From JAYWGN01 sp043778255 (lineage in GTDB: Bacteria > Bacteroidota > Bacteroidia > Chitinophagales > Chitinophagaceae), in the NCBI GenBank assembly GCA_043778255.1, contig JAYWGN010000013.1, positions 59,026-123,025 on the forward strand: DNA of 64,000 bases, written 5' to 3'. Positions 7,931 through 16,391 of the stretch are shown here, piece by piece. The stretch's first letter is position 1; each line of letters opens with the position of its first letter. The position numbers were made by a program, and so were the translations under genes. The notes below the pieces were generated by a model. That model was not told where the DNA came from. It was given only the letters and a program-made list of their open reading frames with translations, and searched no databases.

Positions 7931-8773
7931 ATGAAAAATAATAAAAAAATTATAGTAGTAGCAGGTGCTACTGCAACCGGCAAAACAGCAAAAGCCATAG
8001 AACTTGCTACACAATATGAAACTAGTATACTATCGTTCGATAGTAGGCAATGCTACAATGAGCTAAATATTGGTGTTGCCAAACCAACCAAAGAGGAGTT
8101 GCAACTAGTACCCCATTATTTTATTAATAGCCATAGCATTAATAGTAACATGAACGTTGCACTATTTGAAAAATATGCATTAACAGTAGTAAATAAATTA
8201 TTTGAAACTAACAATGTTATAATAGCTGTAGGTGGCACTGGCTTATACCTAAATGCACTACGTAACGGTGTAGATGCTATACCGAGTATACCCACCATAT
8301 TAACCGAAAGGTTACTACACCAATACAATGAACTAGGCATTAATTGGCTTAAAAATGAAATACAACAACTTGACAAAAGTTATACTAACCTTAACGACCT
8401 TAACAATGCACACCGTATGCTTAGGGCATTAGCGGTAGTAATGCATACAGGCAATAGCATAAGGCAATACCAACTACACACACCTGTAACTCGGCAATTT
8501 GATGTGGAGCTAAATGTACTACATGTAGAACGAACTGAACTATACCAACGTATTAATAACCGAGTAGATAATATGATTGCTATGGGCTTAATAGCAGAGG
8601 TGGAAAAGCTGCAACCTCACCAACACCTTAATGCATTACAAACTGTTGGCTATACTGAATTGTTTGATTATTATAATGGAAAAATAAATTTGCCTACGGC
8701 AATTGCACTTATAAAACAGCATACCCGAAACTATGCAAAACGGCAGATAACTTGGTTCAAAAAACTTGCTTAA
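7931..8773 (+). CDS. miaA: tRNA dimethylallyltransferase
   Basis: 280 residues. MiaA transfers a dimethylallyl group to N6 of A37 in tRNAs that read UNN codons. The P-loop VVAGATATGKTAKAIELA is at residues 8-25, followed by the family motifs SFDSRQCYNELNIGVAKPT and AVGGTGLYLNAL, and the C-terminal TRNYAKRQITWFKK that closes the family. Length is slightly short of the usual 300. The gene is convergent with the ABC ATPase gene, with 12 bp between the stops. Confidence 0.96.
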   Translation: MKNNKKIIVVAGATATGKTAKAIELATQYETSILSFDSRQCYNELNIGVAKPTKEELQLVPHYFINSHSINSNMNVALFEKYALTVVNKLFETNNVIIAVGGTGLYLNALRNGVDAIPSIPTILTERLLHQYNELGINWLKNEIQQLDKSYTNLNDLNNAHRMLRALAVVMHTGNSIRQYQLHTPVTRQFDVELNVLHVERTELYQRINNRVDNMIAMGLIAEVEKLQPHQHLNALQTVGYTELFDYYNGKINLPTAIALIKQHTRNYAKRQITWFKKLA

Positions 8774-8785
8774 CTATACAGTAAA

Positions 8786-9403
8786 TTATTTATAATCGTT
8801 AACATTGAGTATATGTTGGCAGCTACGGTACTCCTGTAATGTATTGCTACTAATTATAATGGTACGGTTGTAATGGTAGTGTTGTAGTAAGGTATGGTAC
8901 AGTGTAATGCCTTGCTCATCGAGGTTGGCGGTTGGTTCGTCAAGTAGTAGGGTGGTAGTGTTGCTAAAAAATGCCAAGGCTAATTTTGCCCTTTGTTTCA
9001 TACCGCTACTAAAGTTGCCAATTTGTTTGTGTGTACTATTGGTTAATTGTACTAGCTCAATTATTTGTGTTATTGTAAGGCTGCTATATAATGGTTTAAA
9101 CTTTAGGTGAAACTGAAACATTTCCCAAAGGGTTAACTCCTCTACTAACTCCAAGTATGGTGCAGCCATACTTATGTAATTATATGCAGCATCGGTAGGT
9201 ATAGTGTTATAATTTGTAGTGTATGTAATACTGCCTTTGGTAGGGTGTATAGCACCTGCAATGCATTGCAATAAGGTACTTTTGCCTGAGCCATTGGCAC
9301 CTATTAAAGCATAGCTTTTGCCTTGCTCAAAAGTGTAATTTACTTGTTTAAATATCCACTCATTCAAGTACCGTTTACCCATATTAAATACTGATATCGT
9401 CAT
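8786..9403 (-). CDS. ABC transporter ATP-binding protein
   Basis: 205 residues forming one ATPase domain: Walker A GANGSGKST (about 34-42), signature FSSGMKQRAKLALAF, Walker B TTLLLDEPTANLD. The usual Q-loop region reads SMAAPYLELVEELT with no Gln, and the switch histidine is replaced by Asn (IISSN). These replacements may mark a subfamily rather than loss of function. The start overlaps the end of lpxA by 20 bp, so the two are cotranslated. No permease gene is adjacent. The position next to lpxA suggests envelope-related export, which is inference. Confidence 0.88.
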   Translation of the reverse strand: MTISVFNMGKRYLNEWIFKQVNYTFEQGKSYALIGANGSGKSTLLQCIAGAIHPTKGSITYTTNYNTIPTDAAYNYISMAAPYLELVEELTLWEMFQFHLKFKPLYSSLTITQIIELVQLTNSTHKQIGNFSSGMKQRAKLALAFFSNTTTLLLDEPTANLDEQGITLYHTLLQHYHYNRTIIISSNTLQEYRSCQHILNVNDYK

Positions 9404-10190
9404 CGGTATTGCCTTTTATATATCGCTTTATAATGCCTCTAGCACTCTCTCTTATAAAGGTTACTATTTCATCTCTTTCGTCGGATACTTCAAATTCCTC
9501 CTCTATTATTTGTAACGATTGTGTGGTATTAAGCCCTTTGCTAAATATGGTGCGGTATATATCCAATATATGGTTTGTTTTTTCGGTGGTAAAGCCTCTT
9601 CGCTTAAGACCTACACTATTAACACCTGCATAACTAAGTGGAGTACGGCCTGCTTTTACAAAGGGTGGCACATCTTTACTTACCAACGAACCACCTGCTA
9701 TAAATGCATGGCTTCCAATTTGTGCAAATTGGTGTACAGCACACATACCACCCAGTATTACCCAGTCGCCCATTGTTACATGGCCAGCTACTTGTGTGTT
9801 GTTGCTCATTATACAGTTGTTGCCCACCACACAATCATGTGCTATATGGCAGTAAGCCATTATAAGGCAGTTGTTTCCAATTTTAGTTTTGCCTCTATCT
9901 TTAGTACCACGGTTTACAGTTACAAATTCTCTAATAGTAGTGCCATCACCAATTTCTACAATGGAGTGCTCGCCTTCAAACTTCAAATCTTGTGGTACTG
10001 CACCTATAACTGCACCAGGAAAAATATTACAGTTTTTGCCAATTCTTGCTCCTTCCATAATGGTAACATTACTACCAATCCAAGTGCCATCGCCAATTTC
10101 AACATTTTGGTGTATTACACTAAATGGGTCAACCTTAACGTTGTTCGCCAATTTTGCATTGGCATGTATGTATGTATGTGGATGTATCAT
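9384..10190 (-). CDS. lpxA: Acyl-ACP--UDP-N-acetylglucosamine O-acyltransferase
   Basis: 268 residues. LpxA performs the first step of lipid A synthesis, moving a hydroxyacyl chain from ACP to the 3-OH of UDP-GlcNAc in the cytoplasm. The left-handed beta-helix hexapeptide repeats fill the first 190 residues (IHPHTYIHANAKLANNVKV, VEIGDGTWIGSNVTI, IGNNCLIMAYCHIAHDCVV). AYCHIAHDC contains the catalytic His. The C-terminal helical part (LKRRGFTTE onward) is the usual ACP-binding tail. It follows lpxC-fabZ in the same direction with 274 bp between, a gap that holds a pair of direct repeats. Confidence 0.96.
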   Translation of the reverse strand: MIHPHTYIHANAKLANNVKVDPFSVIHQNVEIGDGTWIGSNVTIMEGARIGKNCNIFPGAVIGAVPQDLKFEGEHSIVEIGDGTTIREFVTVNRGTKDRGKTKIGNNCLIMAYCHIAHDCVVGNNCIMSNNTQVAGHVTMGDWVILGGMCAVHQFAQIGSHAFIAGGSLVSKDVPPFVKAGRTPLSYAGVNSVGLKRRGFTTEKTNHILDIYRTIFSKGLNTTQSLQIIEEEFEVSDERDEIVTFIRESARGIIKRYIKGNTDDDISI

Positions 10191-10268
10191 TTTGTTTATT
10201 TAATTGATAATTGATAATTGATAACGGACAACTGATAATTACTTTGTAAGTATATTATCAAAACTAAT

Positions 10269-10451
10269 ATACTGTGTTCTTGATAAAGGCAAAAGCAAAG
10301 TATCAAATTAGCATATTAGCACATTATCTTATTATCAAACTATTTTATCATCAAAATTTTTACTTTATTTCTTCACTTTTTAAATAGCATACTGTATTCA
10401 TAATACAGGCAAAAGCACATTATCTAATTAGCATATTAGCTCATTATCTTG
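10269..10451. repeat. Pair of ~62-bp imperfect direct repeats between lpxC-fabZ and lpxA
   Basis: The stretch from 10269 to 10331 recurs, diverged, at 10389-10451 (spacing 120 bp). The best conserved part is AATTAGCATATTAGCNCATT and GGCAAAAGCA. Just beside it, 10203-10245 carries ATTGATAATTGATAATTGATAA simple repeats. The 274-bp gap otherwise has no gene. Confidence 0.7.
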
Positions 10452-10464
10452 CTAGCATTATATT

Positions 10465-11868
10465 TTAGCTTCTTCTCACAATTTGTGCAGTTAGGTCGGC
10501 TTCGCTTACTAGCTTATTGCCTACATATACACTACCGTGCATTACACAAATACCACGCCTAATTGGTTCGGTTAATTCCATTTTTAGTATTAATGTATCG
10601 CCAGGTACTACTTTGTGTTTAAATTTACAATTGTCAATTTTTAAAAAATAGGTATCGTATTGTCCTTCCTTTTGCGAATTAATGCAGAGTATGCCACCCG
10701 TTTGTGCTAAGGCTTCTACTTGTAACACACCTGGCATTACAGGGTTGCCCGGAAAATGCCCTTGAAAAAAGAATTCGTTGTACGTAATATTTTTAATACC
10801 AATTATTTGAGTATCGGTTAATTCAATTATTTTATCAACCAATAAAAAAGGAAACCTGTGGGGTAATGTTTTTTCTATTTGCTCCAAAGCATATACTGGT
10901 GGCTGGTTGGGGTCGTAAGTAGGTACACCTTTAGTGTGTTTGTTTTTTTTAATGTATTGCTTTATTTTTTTAGCGAAAGCTACATTACTACTATGGCCAG
11001 GCCGGTTGGCAATTATATGCGACCGTATAGGGTAGCCAACAAGGGCAAGGTCGCCTACTACATCTAACAGCTTATGCCTTGCTGGTTCGTTGCTGAACCG
11101 TAGTTCCAAATTATTCAAATAACCTTCACTTTTTACTTCTATTTTTTCTCTTTTAAATGCTTTGGCTAACCTTGTCATTTCCTCTTCAGTAACTGGCTTA
11201 TCTACTACCACTATAGCGTTATTAATGTCGCCACCTTTTACTAAATTATTATCAATTAGCATTTCCAACTCATGCAAAAAACAAAATGTACGGCACGGTG
11301 CAATTTCGGTTTTGAAATCGCTCATTTTTTTGAGCTGAGCATGTTGAGTGCCTAATACAGGGCTGTTAAAGTCAATTAGTGTAGTTATTTTATAATCTAA
11401 TGCTGGCATAGCCACCATTTCTACTCTTTTTTCTTCATCGTAATGGTAAATGTTTTCGTCAATGGTGTACCATATTTTTGCAGCATCTTGTTCCAGTAAT
11501 CCTACTTCTTCTATAATTTCTACAAAGGGTTGGCTGCTACCATCAATTATAGGTATTTCGGGACCATTTATTTCTATCAAACAATTATCGACACCCATAC
11601 CTACTAAGGCAGCCAATATATGCTCTACGGTACACACTTTAGCATCGTTTTGCTCTATGGTAGTACCACGGCTCGTATCGGTTACTAGGTCGCAGTCGGC
11701 TTTTATAATGGGTTGTCCGGGCAAATCAATACGTTGAAACTGATAGCCAAAACCAACATTGGCAGGTTTTAATTTCATATCTACATTAATACCAGTATGT
11801 AAACCTGTGCCAGATATGCTAATTGCATTTAAAAGTGTATGTTGTTTGTCCGCATTAAAATTGTTCAT
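10465..11868 (-). CDS. lpxC-fabZ: Fused UDP-3-O-acyl-GlcNAc deacetylase / 3-hydroxyacyl-ACP dehydratase
   Basis: 467 residues. The N-terminal 310 residues are LpxC, the zinc deacetylase that commits lipid A synthesis: TLLNAISISGTGLHTG start, TVEHILAALVGMGVDN with a zinc-ligand His, and EPARHKLLDVVGDLAL. The C-terminal 145 residues are FabZ (EKTLPHRFPFLLVDKI, FFQGHFPGNPVMPGVLQVEA with the catalytic His and Glu). This fusion is characteristic of Bacteroidota. A TATATTTG box lies 25 bp before the ATG. lpxA and the ABC ATPase gene follow, so one transcript could serve the first steps of lipid A synthesis. Confidence 0.97.
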   Translation of the reverse strand: MNNFNADKQHTLLNAISISGTGLHTGINVDMKLKPANVGFGYQFQRIDLPGQPIIKADCDLVTDTSRGTTIEQNDAKVCTVEHILAALVGMGVDNCLIEINGPEIPIIDGSSQPFVEIIEEVGLLEQDAAKIWYTIDENIYHYDEEKRVEMVAMPALDYKITTLIDFNSPVLGTQHAQLKKMSDFKTEIAPCRTFCFLHELEMLIDNNLVKGGDINNAIVVVDKPVTEEEMTRLAKAFKREKIEVKSEGYLNNLELRFSNEPARHKLLDVVGDLALVGYPIRSHIIANRPGHSSNVAFAKKIKQYIKKNKHTKGVPTYDPNQPPVYALEQIEKTLPHRFPFLLVDKIIELTDTQIIGIKNITYNEFFFQGHFPGNPVMPGVLQVEALAQTGGILCINSQKEGQYDTYFLKIDNCKFKHKVVPGDTLILKMELTEPIRRGICVMHGSVYVGNKLVSEADLTAQIVRRS

Positions 11869-11892
11869 TCAGCTGTGTTTTGGGCTTTTATG

Positions 11893-11900
11893 CAAATATA
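11893..11900 (-). promoter_or_regulatory. -7 box of lpxC-fabZ
   Basis: TATATTTG on the minus strand, 24 nt before the start codon, matching TAnnTTTG. Confidence 0.55.
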
Positions 11901-11994
11901 CTCTAAATTGTAGAAATGTAAACAGTAGTTAATGTAGCTTAACAAAATTGTTAGCCTTTAGCTTAATAAGCAATAAGTACTTATATTAAAATGC

Positions 11995-12112
11995 GTAAGC
12001 CGCGGCAAGGATTGCAGCGAAAATCCTTTTTTACCGTTTTCTTGCAAAAAAGACCTGCCTACCGGTAGGCAAGTTGTAGCGAAAAGCCTGTGTGCCGCCC
12101 AAATTGTTGTTT
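11995..12112. repeat. Dispersed-type intergenic repeat with nested palindrome
   Basis: A GC-richer island in a 331-bp gap. It contains AAGGATTGCAGCGAAAATCC, a T-rich spacer, a palindrome CTGCCTACCGGTAGGCA (a variant of the palindrome in the tRNA locus), and TTGTAGCGAAAAGCC. The two blocks TTGCAGCGAAAA and TTGTAGCGAAAA are alike. Elements of this kind are scattered in many Bacteroidota genomes. No gene is visible in it. Confidence 0.6.
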
Positions 12113-12166
12113 TAAGGCTGTATATATTTTGGTTAAAAATAAAAATTTTCTACTCATGGTATTTTG

Positions 12167-12174
12167 TATTTTTG
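12167..12174 (+). promoter_or_regulatory. Possible -7 box of the MBL-fold hydrolase gene
   Basis: TATTTTTG, 25 nt before the TTG start at 12200. It fits TAnnTTTG but lies in a T-rich stretch. Confidence 0.4.
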
Positions 12175-12199
12175 GGTAAAATAAAAACAACTTATTATA

Positions 12200-12976
12200 T
12201 TGCAACAAGTTCCATTTACAATCACATTTTTGGGTACAGGTACTAGTAGCGGTGTGCCAATGGTAGCTTGTACATGTGCTGTATGTAGCAGTACTAATGG
12301 TAAAGACAAACGATTACGAAGTAGCCTACTTATACAAACAAATACTACAACCGTGGTAATTGACTCCACTCCCGACTTTAGGCAGCAAATGCTTACCCAC
12401 AAAGTAGTAACTTTAGATGCTATTGCCTTTACACATCCCCATAAGGACCATATAGCAGGGTTGGATGATGTAAGAGGCTTTAATTTTTTTACCAAAAAAA
12501 ATATGTTGTTGTACGTAAATGCAATAACAGAAACTAGGCTACGCCGAGAGTTCGATTATGCATTTGAACCTTTTGACTATGAGGGTATGCCCTTACTACA
12601 ATTTGTACCTATAACTAATGAGCCATTTACTATTGGCGATATTACACTTACGCCTATTACGGTATGGCATTATAAAATGCCTGTGCTTGGTTTTAGAATT
12701 GGCGATTTTACTTATATAACCGATGCCAATAAAATTGATGAAGCCGAACAACTTAAAATACATGGTACCAAAGTATTGGTGTTAAATGCCTTAAGAAAAG
12801 AACCTCATTTATCGCATTTTACATTGCAACAAGCCATTGATATGGCAGTACATTTAAAAGTGGAGCAAACCTACTTTACCCATATAAGCCACCAATTGGG
12901 TAAGCATAATGACATTAATAATGAATTGCCACCAAGTATTACATTGGCTTATGATGGGCTGCAGTTGCAGTTTTAA
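12200..12976 (+). CDS. MBL-fold metal-dependent hydrolase (PhnP-like)
   Basis: 258 residues. The metallo-beta-lactamase motif FTHPHKDHIAGLDD (HxHxDH, about residues 76-89) binds two metals. The N-terminus ITFLGTGTSSGVP is followed by a CTCAVC cysteine pair, as in PhnP-type phosphodiesterases. Further ligands lie in TYITDAN and in the C-terminal HISHQLGKH. The substrate is probably a cyclic or linear phosphodiester; this is by family only. The start is TTG at 12200, because no ATG lies between the upstream stop and the conserved N-terminus. The gene converges on ddl with 10 bp between stops. Confidence 0.88.
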   Translation: MQQVPFTITFLGTGTSSGVPMVACTCAVCSSTNGKDKRLRSSLLIQTNTTTVVIDSTPDFRQQMLTHKVVTLDAIAFTHPHKDHIAGLDDVRGFNFFTKKNMLLYVNAITETRLRREFDYAFEPFDYEGMPLLQFVPITNEPFTIGDITLTPITVWHYKMPVLGFRIGDFTYITDANKIDEAEQLKIHGTKVLVLNALRKEPHLSHFTLQQAIDMAVHLKVEQTYFTHISHQLGKHNDINNELPPSITLAYDGLQLQF

Positions 12977-12986
12977 ATTTTACTAT

Positions 12987-13979
12987 TTACTTCCCCAATG
13001 CTTGCTGTATAAGGGTTGTATAAAACTGTTTGAGGTTACCTCCACTTGCCCTTACTTGCTGCGGTACTACACTTGCTTCACTTTGGCCGGGCACAGTATT
13101 TATTTCAAGCATGTAGGCTTGGTGGCTTGTAGGGTTGTATATAAAGTCAATACGTACTACACCGCTACAATTAAAAATGGCATATATTTTTTTTGCTGCA
13201 TCTAGCAAATTACTCTGTTCGGTTGGGGTAATTATTGCAGGTGTTATTTCTTCACTTTTACCTTGGTATTTTGCCTCAAAATCGAAAAAGAAATTATGCG
13301 TTATTACCTCAGTAATAGGAAGGGTAATAATAGTAGCTTCGTGTTTATATACTCCAATTGTAAATTCTCTTCCACTAATATATTCCTCTACCAACACCTG
13401 ATTATCTTCTGCAAATGCTTTAGTAAATGCAGTATCAATTTCTGTAGCGTCAACAATTTTGCTCATACCAATACTGCTTCCACCATTGTTAGGTTTTACA
13501 AATAATGGAAAGGTTAATTGTGTTGCATTTTGCCAGGTACTTTTATCATCGGTACTAAAAAACAGCATCGATTTTGCGACAGCAATACCACTAGCACCTG
13601 CTACTGCAGTAGTGTAACGTTTGTTAAATGTAATAGCACTTGTAGCTGCATTGCAACCTGTGTAAGGTATGCCCAACATATCAAAATAACCCTGCAATTT
13701 ACCATCTTCGCCGGGTGTGCCGTGTATGCCTATGAGTACTGCATCAAAGTTTATTTTTACGCCGTTATTAAGTATTGTAAAGTCACATTTATTAACCGTG
13801 CTTTCGCCACCTGTGGTGGGTTGGTAATACCAATTATCTTTTCGTATATCTATTTTATAAATATTAAATAAGTCAGTATCCAAATTGTTTTCAATTTGTA
13901 GGGCACTTTTATAACTTATTTGGGCTTCGCCAGAGTAACCACCAGTTACTAAGGCAATATTTTTTTTTACCAATTCCAT
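12987..13979 (-). CDS. ddl: D-alanine--D-alanine ligase
   Basis: 330 residues of ATP-grasp fold. Ddl makes D-Ala-D-Ala for peptidoglycan. Family motifs: ALVTGGYSGEAQISYKSA at the N-terminus, GIHGTPGEDGKLQGYFDMLG (about 85-104), KPNNGGSSIGMSK, EEYISGREFTIGV, and the metal-binding VRIDFIYN...YMLEINTVPG near the end. Family members usually end with a short C-terminal helix, as here. It is followed, on the other strand, by the MBL hydrolase gene and preceded by anmK, another cell-wall gene, but in a separate unit. Confidence 0.96.
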   Translation of the reverse strand: MELVKKNIALVTGGYSGEAQISYKSALQIENNLDTDLFNIYKIDIRKDNWYYQPTTGGESTVNKCDFTILNNGVKINFDAVLIGIHGTPGEDGKLQGYFDMLGIPYTGCNAATSAITFNKRYTTAVAGASGIAVAKSMLFFSTDDKSTWQNATQLTFPLFVKPNNGGSSIGMSKIVDATEIDTAFTKAFAEDNQVLVEEYISGREFTIGVYKHEATIITLPITEVITHNFFFDFEAKYQGKSEEITPAIITPTEQSNLLDAAKKIYAIFNCSGVVRIDFIYNPTSHQAYMLEINTVPGQSEASVVPQQVRASGGNLKQFYTTLIQQALGK

Positions 13980-14046
13980 TTATTTTTTTTGTTTCACAAA
14001 GATGCATTTAATAGTATGCTTTGCAAAAAATATTTTAAAATATTTA

Positions 14047-15246
14047 TTACTGGGCAAAACTTATTTTGCCCATACTTACGGCAGGTATATCGGTACGGTT
14101 GGTATTAAAGTTTTGATTATTGCCCACCAGAGCTTCGTTGGCTAATACAGCAAATAATACGGCTTCTTTTGCATCGGGGTTAATAGCAAGGTGGTTGGTT
14201 GTTTTAAATGTAATATTGGGCATTGCAGTTGTTAAGGTATGCATTAACAAAGGGTTGTGCATACCGCCACCGCTGCTATATACTGTAACAGTTGCATTGT
14301 TACTTGTAGCCTTTTTTAATGCATTTATAATACAATTAGCCGTAAATTGGTTGAGGGTTCGCATTACATCATTATTACTTAACAACTCCGTACTAGTACC
14401 TACTTGAGCTTTGTGTAAATAGTATAAATTAAACAGTTCTGGTCCTGTAGTTTTGGGGAACTTTTGTTGTAAAAATGCCTCATTTTCAAGTGCATCTAGT
14501 AATTCATTATTTATTATACCCTGGGTAGCTATTTCGGCATTATGGTCGTAATTGCAGTTATAATATTGTTTGCAATAGGCATCCATTATTGTATTGCCTG
14601 GTCCTATATCGGTGCTATATACTTCACCCATATTTAAAGTACTTGGTAAGTAGGTAAAGTTAGCAATACCCCCAATATTGAGTAGTATCCTATTTTCAGT
14701 TTTGCTGCCAAATATTAGATAGTCGCCATATACGGCAAGTGGTGCACCTTCTCCACCAGCTGCTATATGCTTTTGCCTAAAGTCGCTAAGGGTAGTAATG
14801 CCAGTGGTTACAGCTATATGGTCGCCATCGCCTATTTGCAAAGTGCCATTACCAAAGGCTTGTAACCCATGCAAACTAAGTGGTGCATGGTATATGGTTT
14901 GTCCGTGGCTAGCTATTGCATCAATAGTATGGGGTGTTATATTCCATTTGTGTAAGCATTGCAATATTAGTTTGCCGTGTTGTATGCCTATCCATTCGTT
15001 AGTAAGGCAGAGGGCTTGTAGGTCTATTGTTTTTTTGCTAAATAGGGCTGCTACATTTTCTCTATACTCATTGGTATAAGCTACGGTTTCAAATTGTAAT
15101 ATTGTAATATTTGTAGTGCTGCCGCTACCAGTTATTTTGCAAAGGGCAACATCTAACCCATCTACCGATGTGCCACTCATTAAACCAATAATTAGCCTTT
15201 CATTTTTTTGTGCTATTGCAAATAGTTTACTAATATTAGGGTTCAT
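14047..15246 (-). CDS. anmK: Anhydro-N-acetylmuramic acid kinase
   Basis: 399 residues. AnmK phosphorylates and hydrolyses 1,6-anhydro-MurNAc released by cell-wall turnover, returning it to amino-sugar metabolism. The N-terminal IGLMSGTSVDGLDVALC is diagnostic (P-loop-like phosphate binding, residues 20-36). IASHGQTIYHAP, GGIANFTYLP, DIGPGNTIMDAY and YSSGGGMHNP follow as in the family. The protein is cytoplasmic. It lies downstream of the lipoprotein cytochrome gene and upstream of ddl, all on the minus strand, with gaps of 35 and 67 bp. Confidence 0.95.
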   Translation of the reverse strand: MNPNISKLFAIAQKNERLIIGLMSGTSVDGLDVALCKITGSGSTTNITILQFETVAYTNEYRENVAALFSKKTIDLQALCLTNEWIGIQHGKLILQCLHKWNITPHTIDAIASHGQTIYHAPLSLHGLQAFGNGTLQIGDGDHIAVTTGITTLSDFRQKHIAAGGEGAPLAVYGDYLIFGSKTENRILLNIGGIANFTYLPSTLNMGEVYSTDIGPGNTIMDAYCKQYYNCNYDHNAEIATQGIINNELLDALENEAFLQQKFPKTTGPELFNLYYLHKAQVGTSTELLSNNDVMRTLNQFTANCIINALKKATSNNATVTVYSSGGGMHNPLLMHTLTTAMPNITFKTTNHLAINPDAKEAVLFAVLANEALVGNNQNFNTNRTDIPAVSMGKISFAQ

Positions 15247-15281
15247 AACAGTTAAAAGATTTGTTTTTTTTCAAAAAAAAA

Positions 15282-16292
15282 TTACTTTACTAGTTTCCAA
15301 CCTTTGGTTTTATAGTAAGCAATTATAGGAGGCCAAGGGCCGTATTTATGTTGGTATTCGCTAAATGTATCACGGTAAGGGCCTTTGCCATAATCCATAT
15401 TTTTATCGTTAATATTGGGGTAGTCAAATGTAATTGGGTTTGGTCTTTTGTGTAGTGAATCGTTGTTAACAAAAGCAGCTACATCATAACACTCGGCATC
15501 GGTAAGTATGGGTTTGTACCAGTAAGCCATTTCGTGTGGCATATTACTTTTGAGCCATCGGGCTTGTTTGGTTACACGGTGCATACTGCTACCAGGTTGG
15601 TAGGCATATTGCCCCCATAGTGGTGGGTATAAGTAAGTAATATTATTAGGTAGCATTTGCCCTTCACCATTTTCCTGATGGCATCTTTGGCAGTTTTTTT
15701 CATATACTATTTTACCATTTGTACTACTTGCAGCACGGTCTAGTAAAGGTAATTCTACATTTTCATAACCGTCGGCAGTTGCATTTTTAAGCCCTTCATT
15801 ATTTATCCATTTTAGGTAGCTTAATATTGCAGTCATCTCTTTACTATCAAGTGGTAGTGGGTCGCCACTATGGGGTCTCATTACACAATTATTTACACGG
15901 TTGGCTAAGGTTAACACTTTGCCCTCCCTTGGGCGGTACTGTGGGTACTTGGTATGGCTTAGCATTAGGTTTAGCGAATATGGCTTTGTACCAGCCTCTT
16001 GGTGGCAGTTACTGCAGTTCATTTTGTTTTTGGTGTAATGCCCAGCTATGCCATTTGGGCCTATGTAATAGGCTGTTTGCAGTAGTATATTTCTACCATA
16101 CCTTACCATATCACCAAACTCATCTTTAGGTATAGTGGTGGTATCAGGCTGTTGTAGTATGGTAGTATTAGGTGTATTAATAGTAGTAGTTGGTTTGTTA
16201 CTACAGTTATAAGTTATTATAATTAAGGCTAGTACTAATAGTACAGTAACCCATTTTTTTGCAAACAAAAAATTTATAAATATTATTTTCAT
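15282..16292 (-). CDS. Lipoprotein dihaem c-type cytochrome, TsdA-like
   Basis: 336 residues. A membrane segment (about 11-27) ends in ITYNC, which fits a lipobox, so the mature protein is probably lipid-anchored in the periplasm or on the outer membrane. Two haem c sites are present: CSNCH (about 93-97) and CQRCH (about 199-203). The region YPQYRPREGKVLTLANRVNNC...PLDSKEMTAILSYLKW resembles thiosulfate dehydrogenase TsdA, including a Cys where TsdA has its unusual haem ligand. I infer electron transfer, possibly tetrathionate/thiosulfate chemistry. No sox or electron-acceptor genes are adjacent. Confidence 0.8.
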   Translation of the reverse strand: MKIIFINFLFAKKWVTVLLVLALIIITYNCSNKPTTTINTPNTTILQQPDTTTIPKDEFGDMVRYGRNILLQTAYYIGPNGIAGHYTKNKMNCSNCHQEAGTKPYSLNLMLSHTKYPQYRPREGKVLTLANRVNNCVMRPHSGDPLPLDSKEMTAILSYLKWINNEGLKNATADGYENVELPLLDRAASSTNGKIVYEKNCQRCHQENGEGQMLPNNITYLYPPLWGQYAYQPGSSMHRVTKQARWLKSNMPHEMAYWYKPILTDAECYDVAAFVNNDSLHKRPNPITFDYPNINDKNMDYGKGPYRDTFSEYQHKYGPWPPIIAYYKTKGWKLVK

Positions 16293-16343
16293 TTGTGTAA
16301 AATTAAAAAAAATTGGTGGTAATATAATTAACTATAACAAATA

Positions 16344-16371
16344 AAAACCCTACTTTAATAGGTAGGGTTTT
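16344..16371 (-). terminator. Terminator of htpG
   Basis: A 10-bp perfect stem AAAACCCTAC/GTAGGGTTTT with an 8-nt loop, 21 bp beyond the htpG stop. Confidence 0.75.
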
Positions 16372-16391
16372 ATAGTATTTGTTTATTCAAC

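Noticed and set aside
9519..10214. 231-codon plus-strand frame opposite lpxA
   Set aside because: It is the antisense shadow of a clear lpxA gene, with Cys/Tyr-rich unnatural composition.
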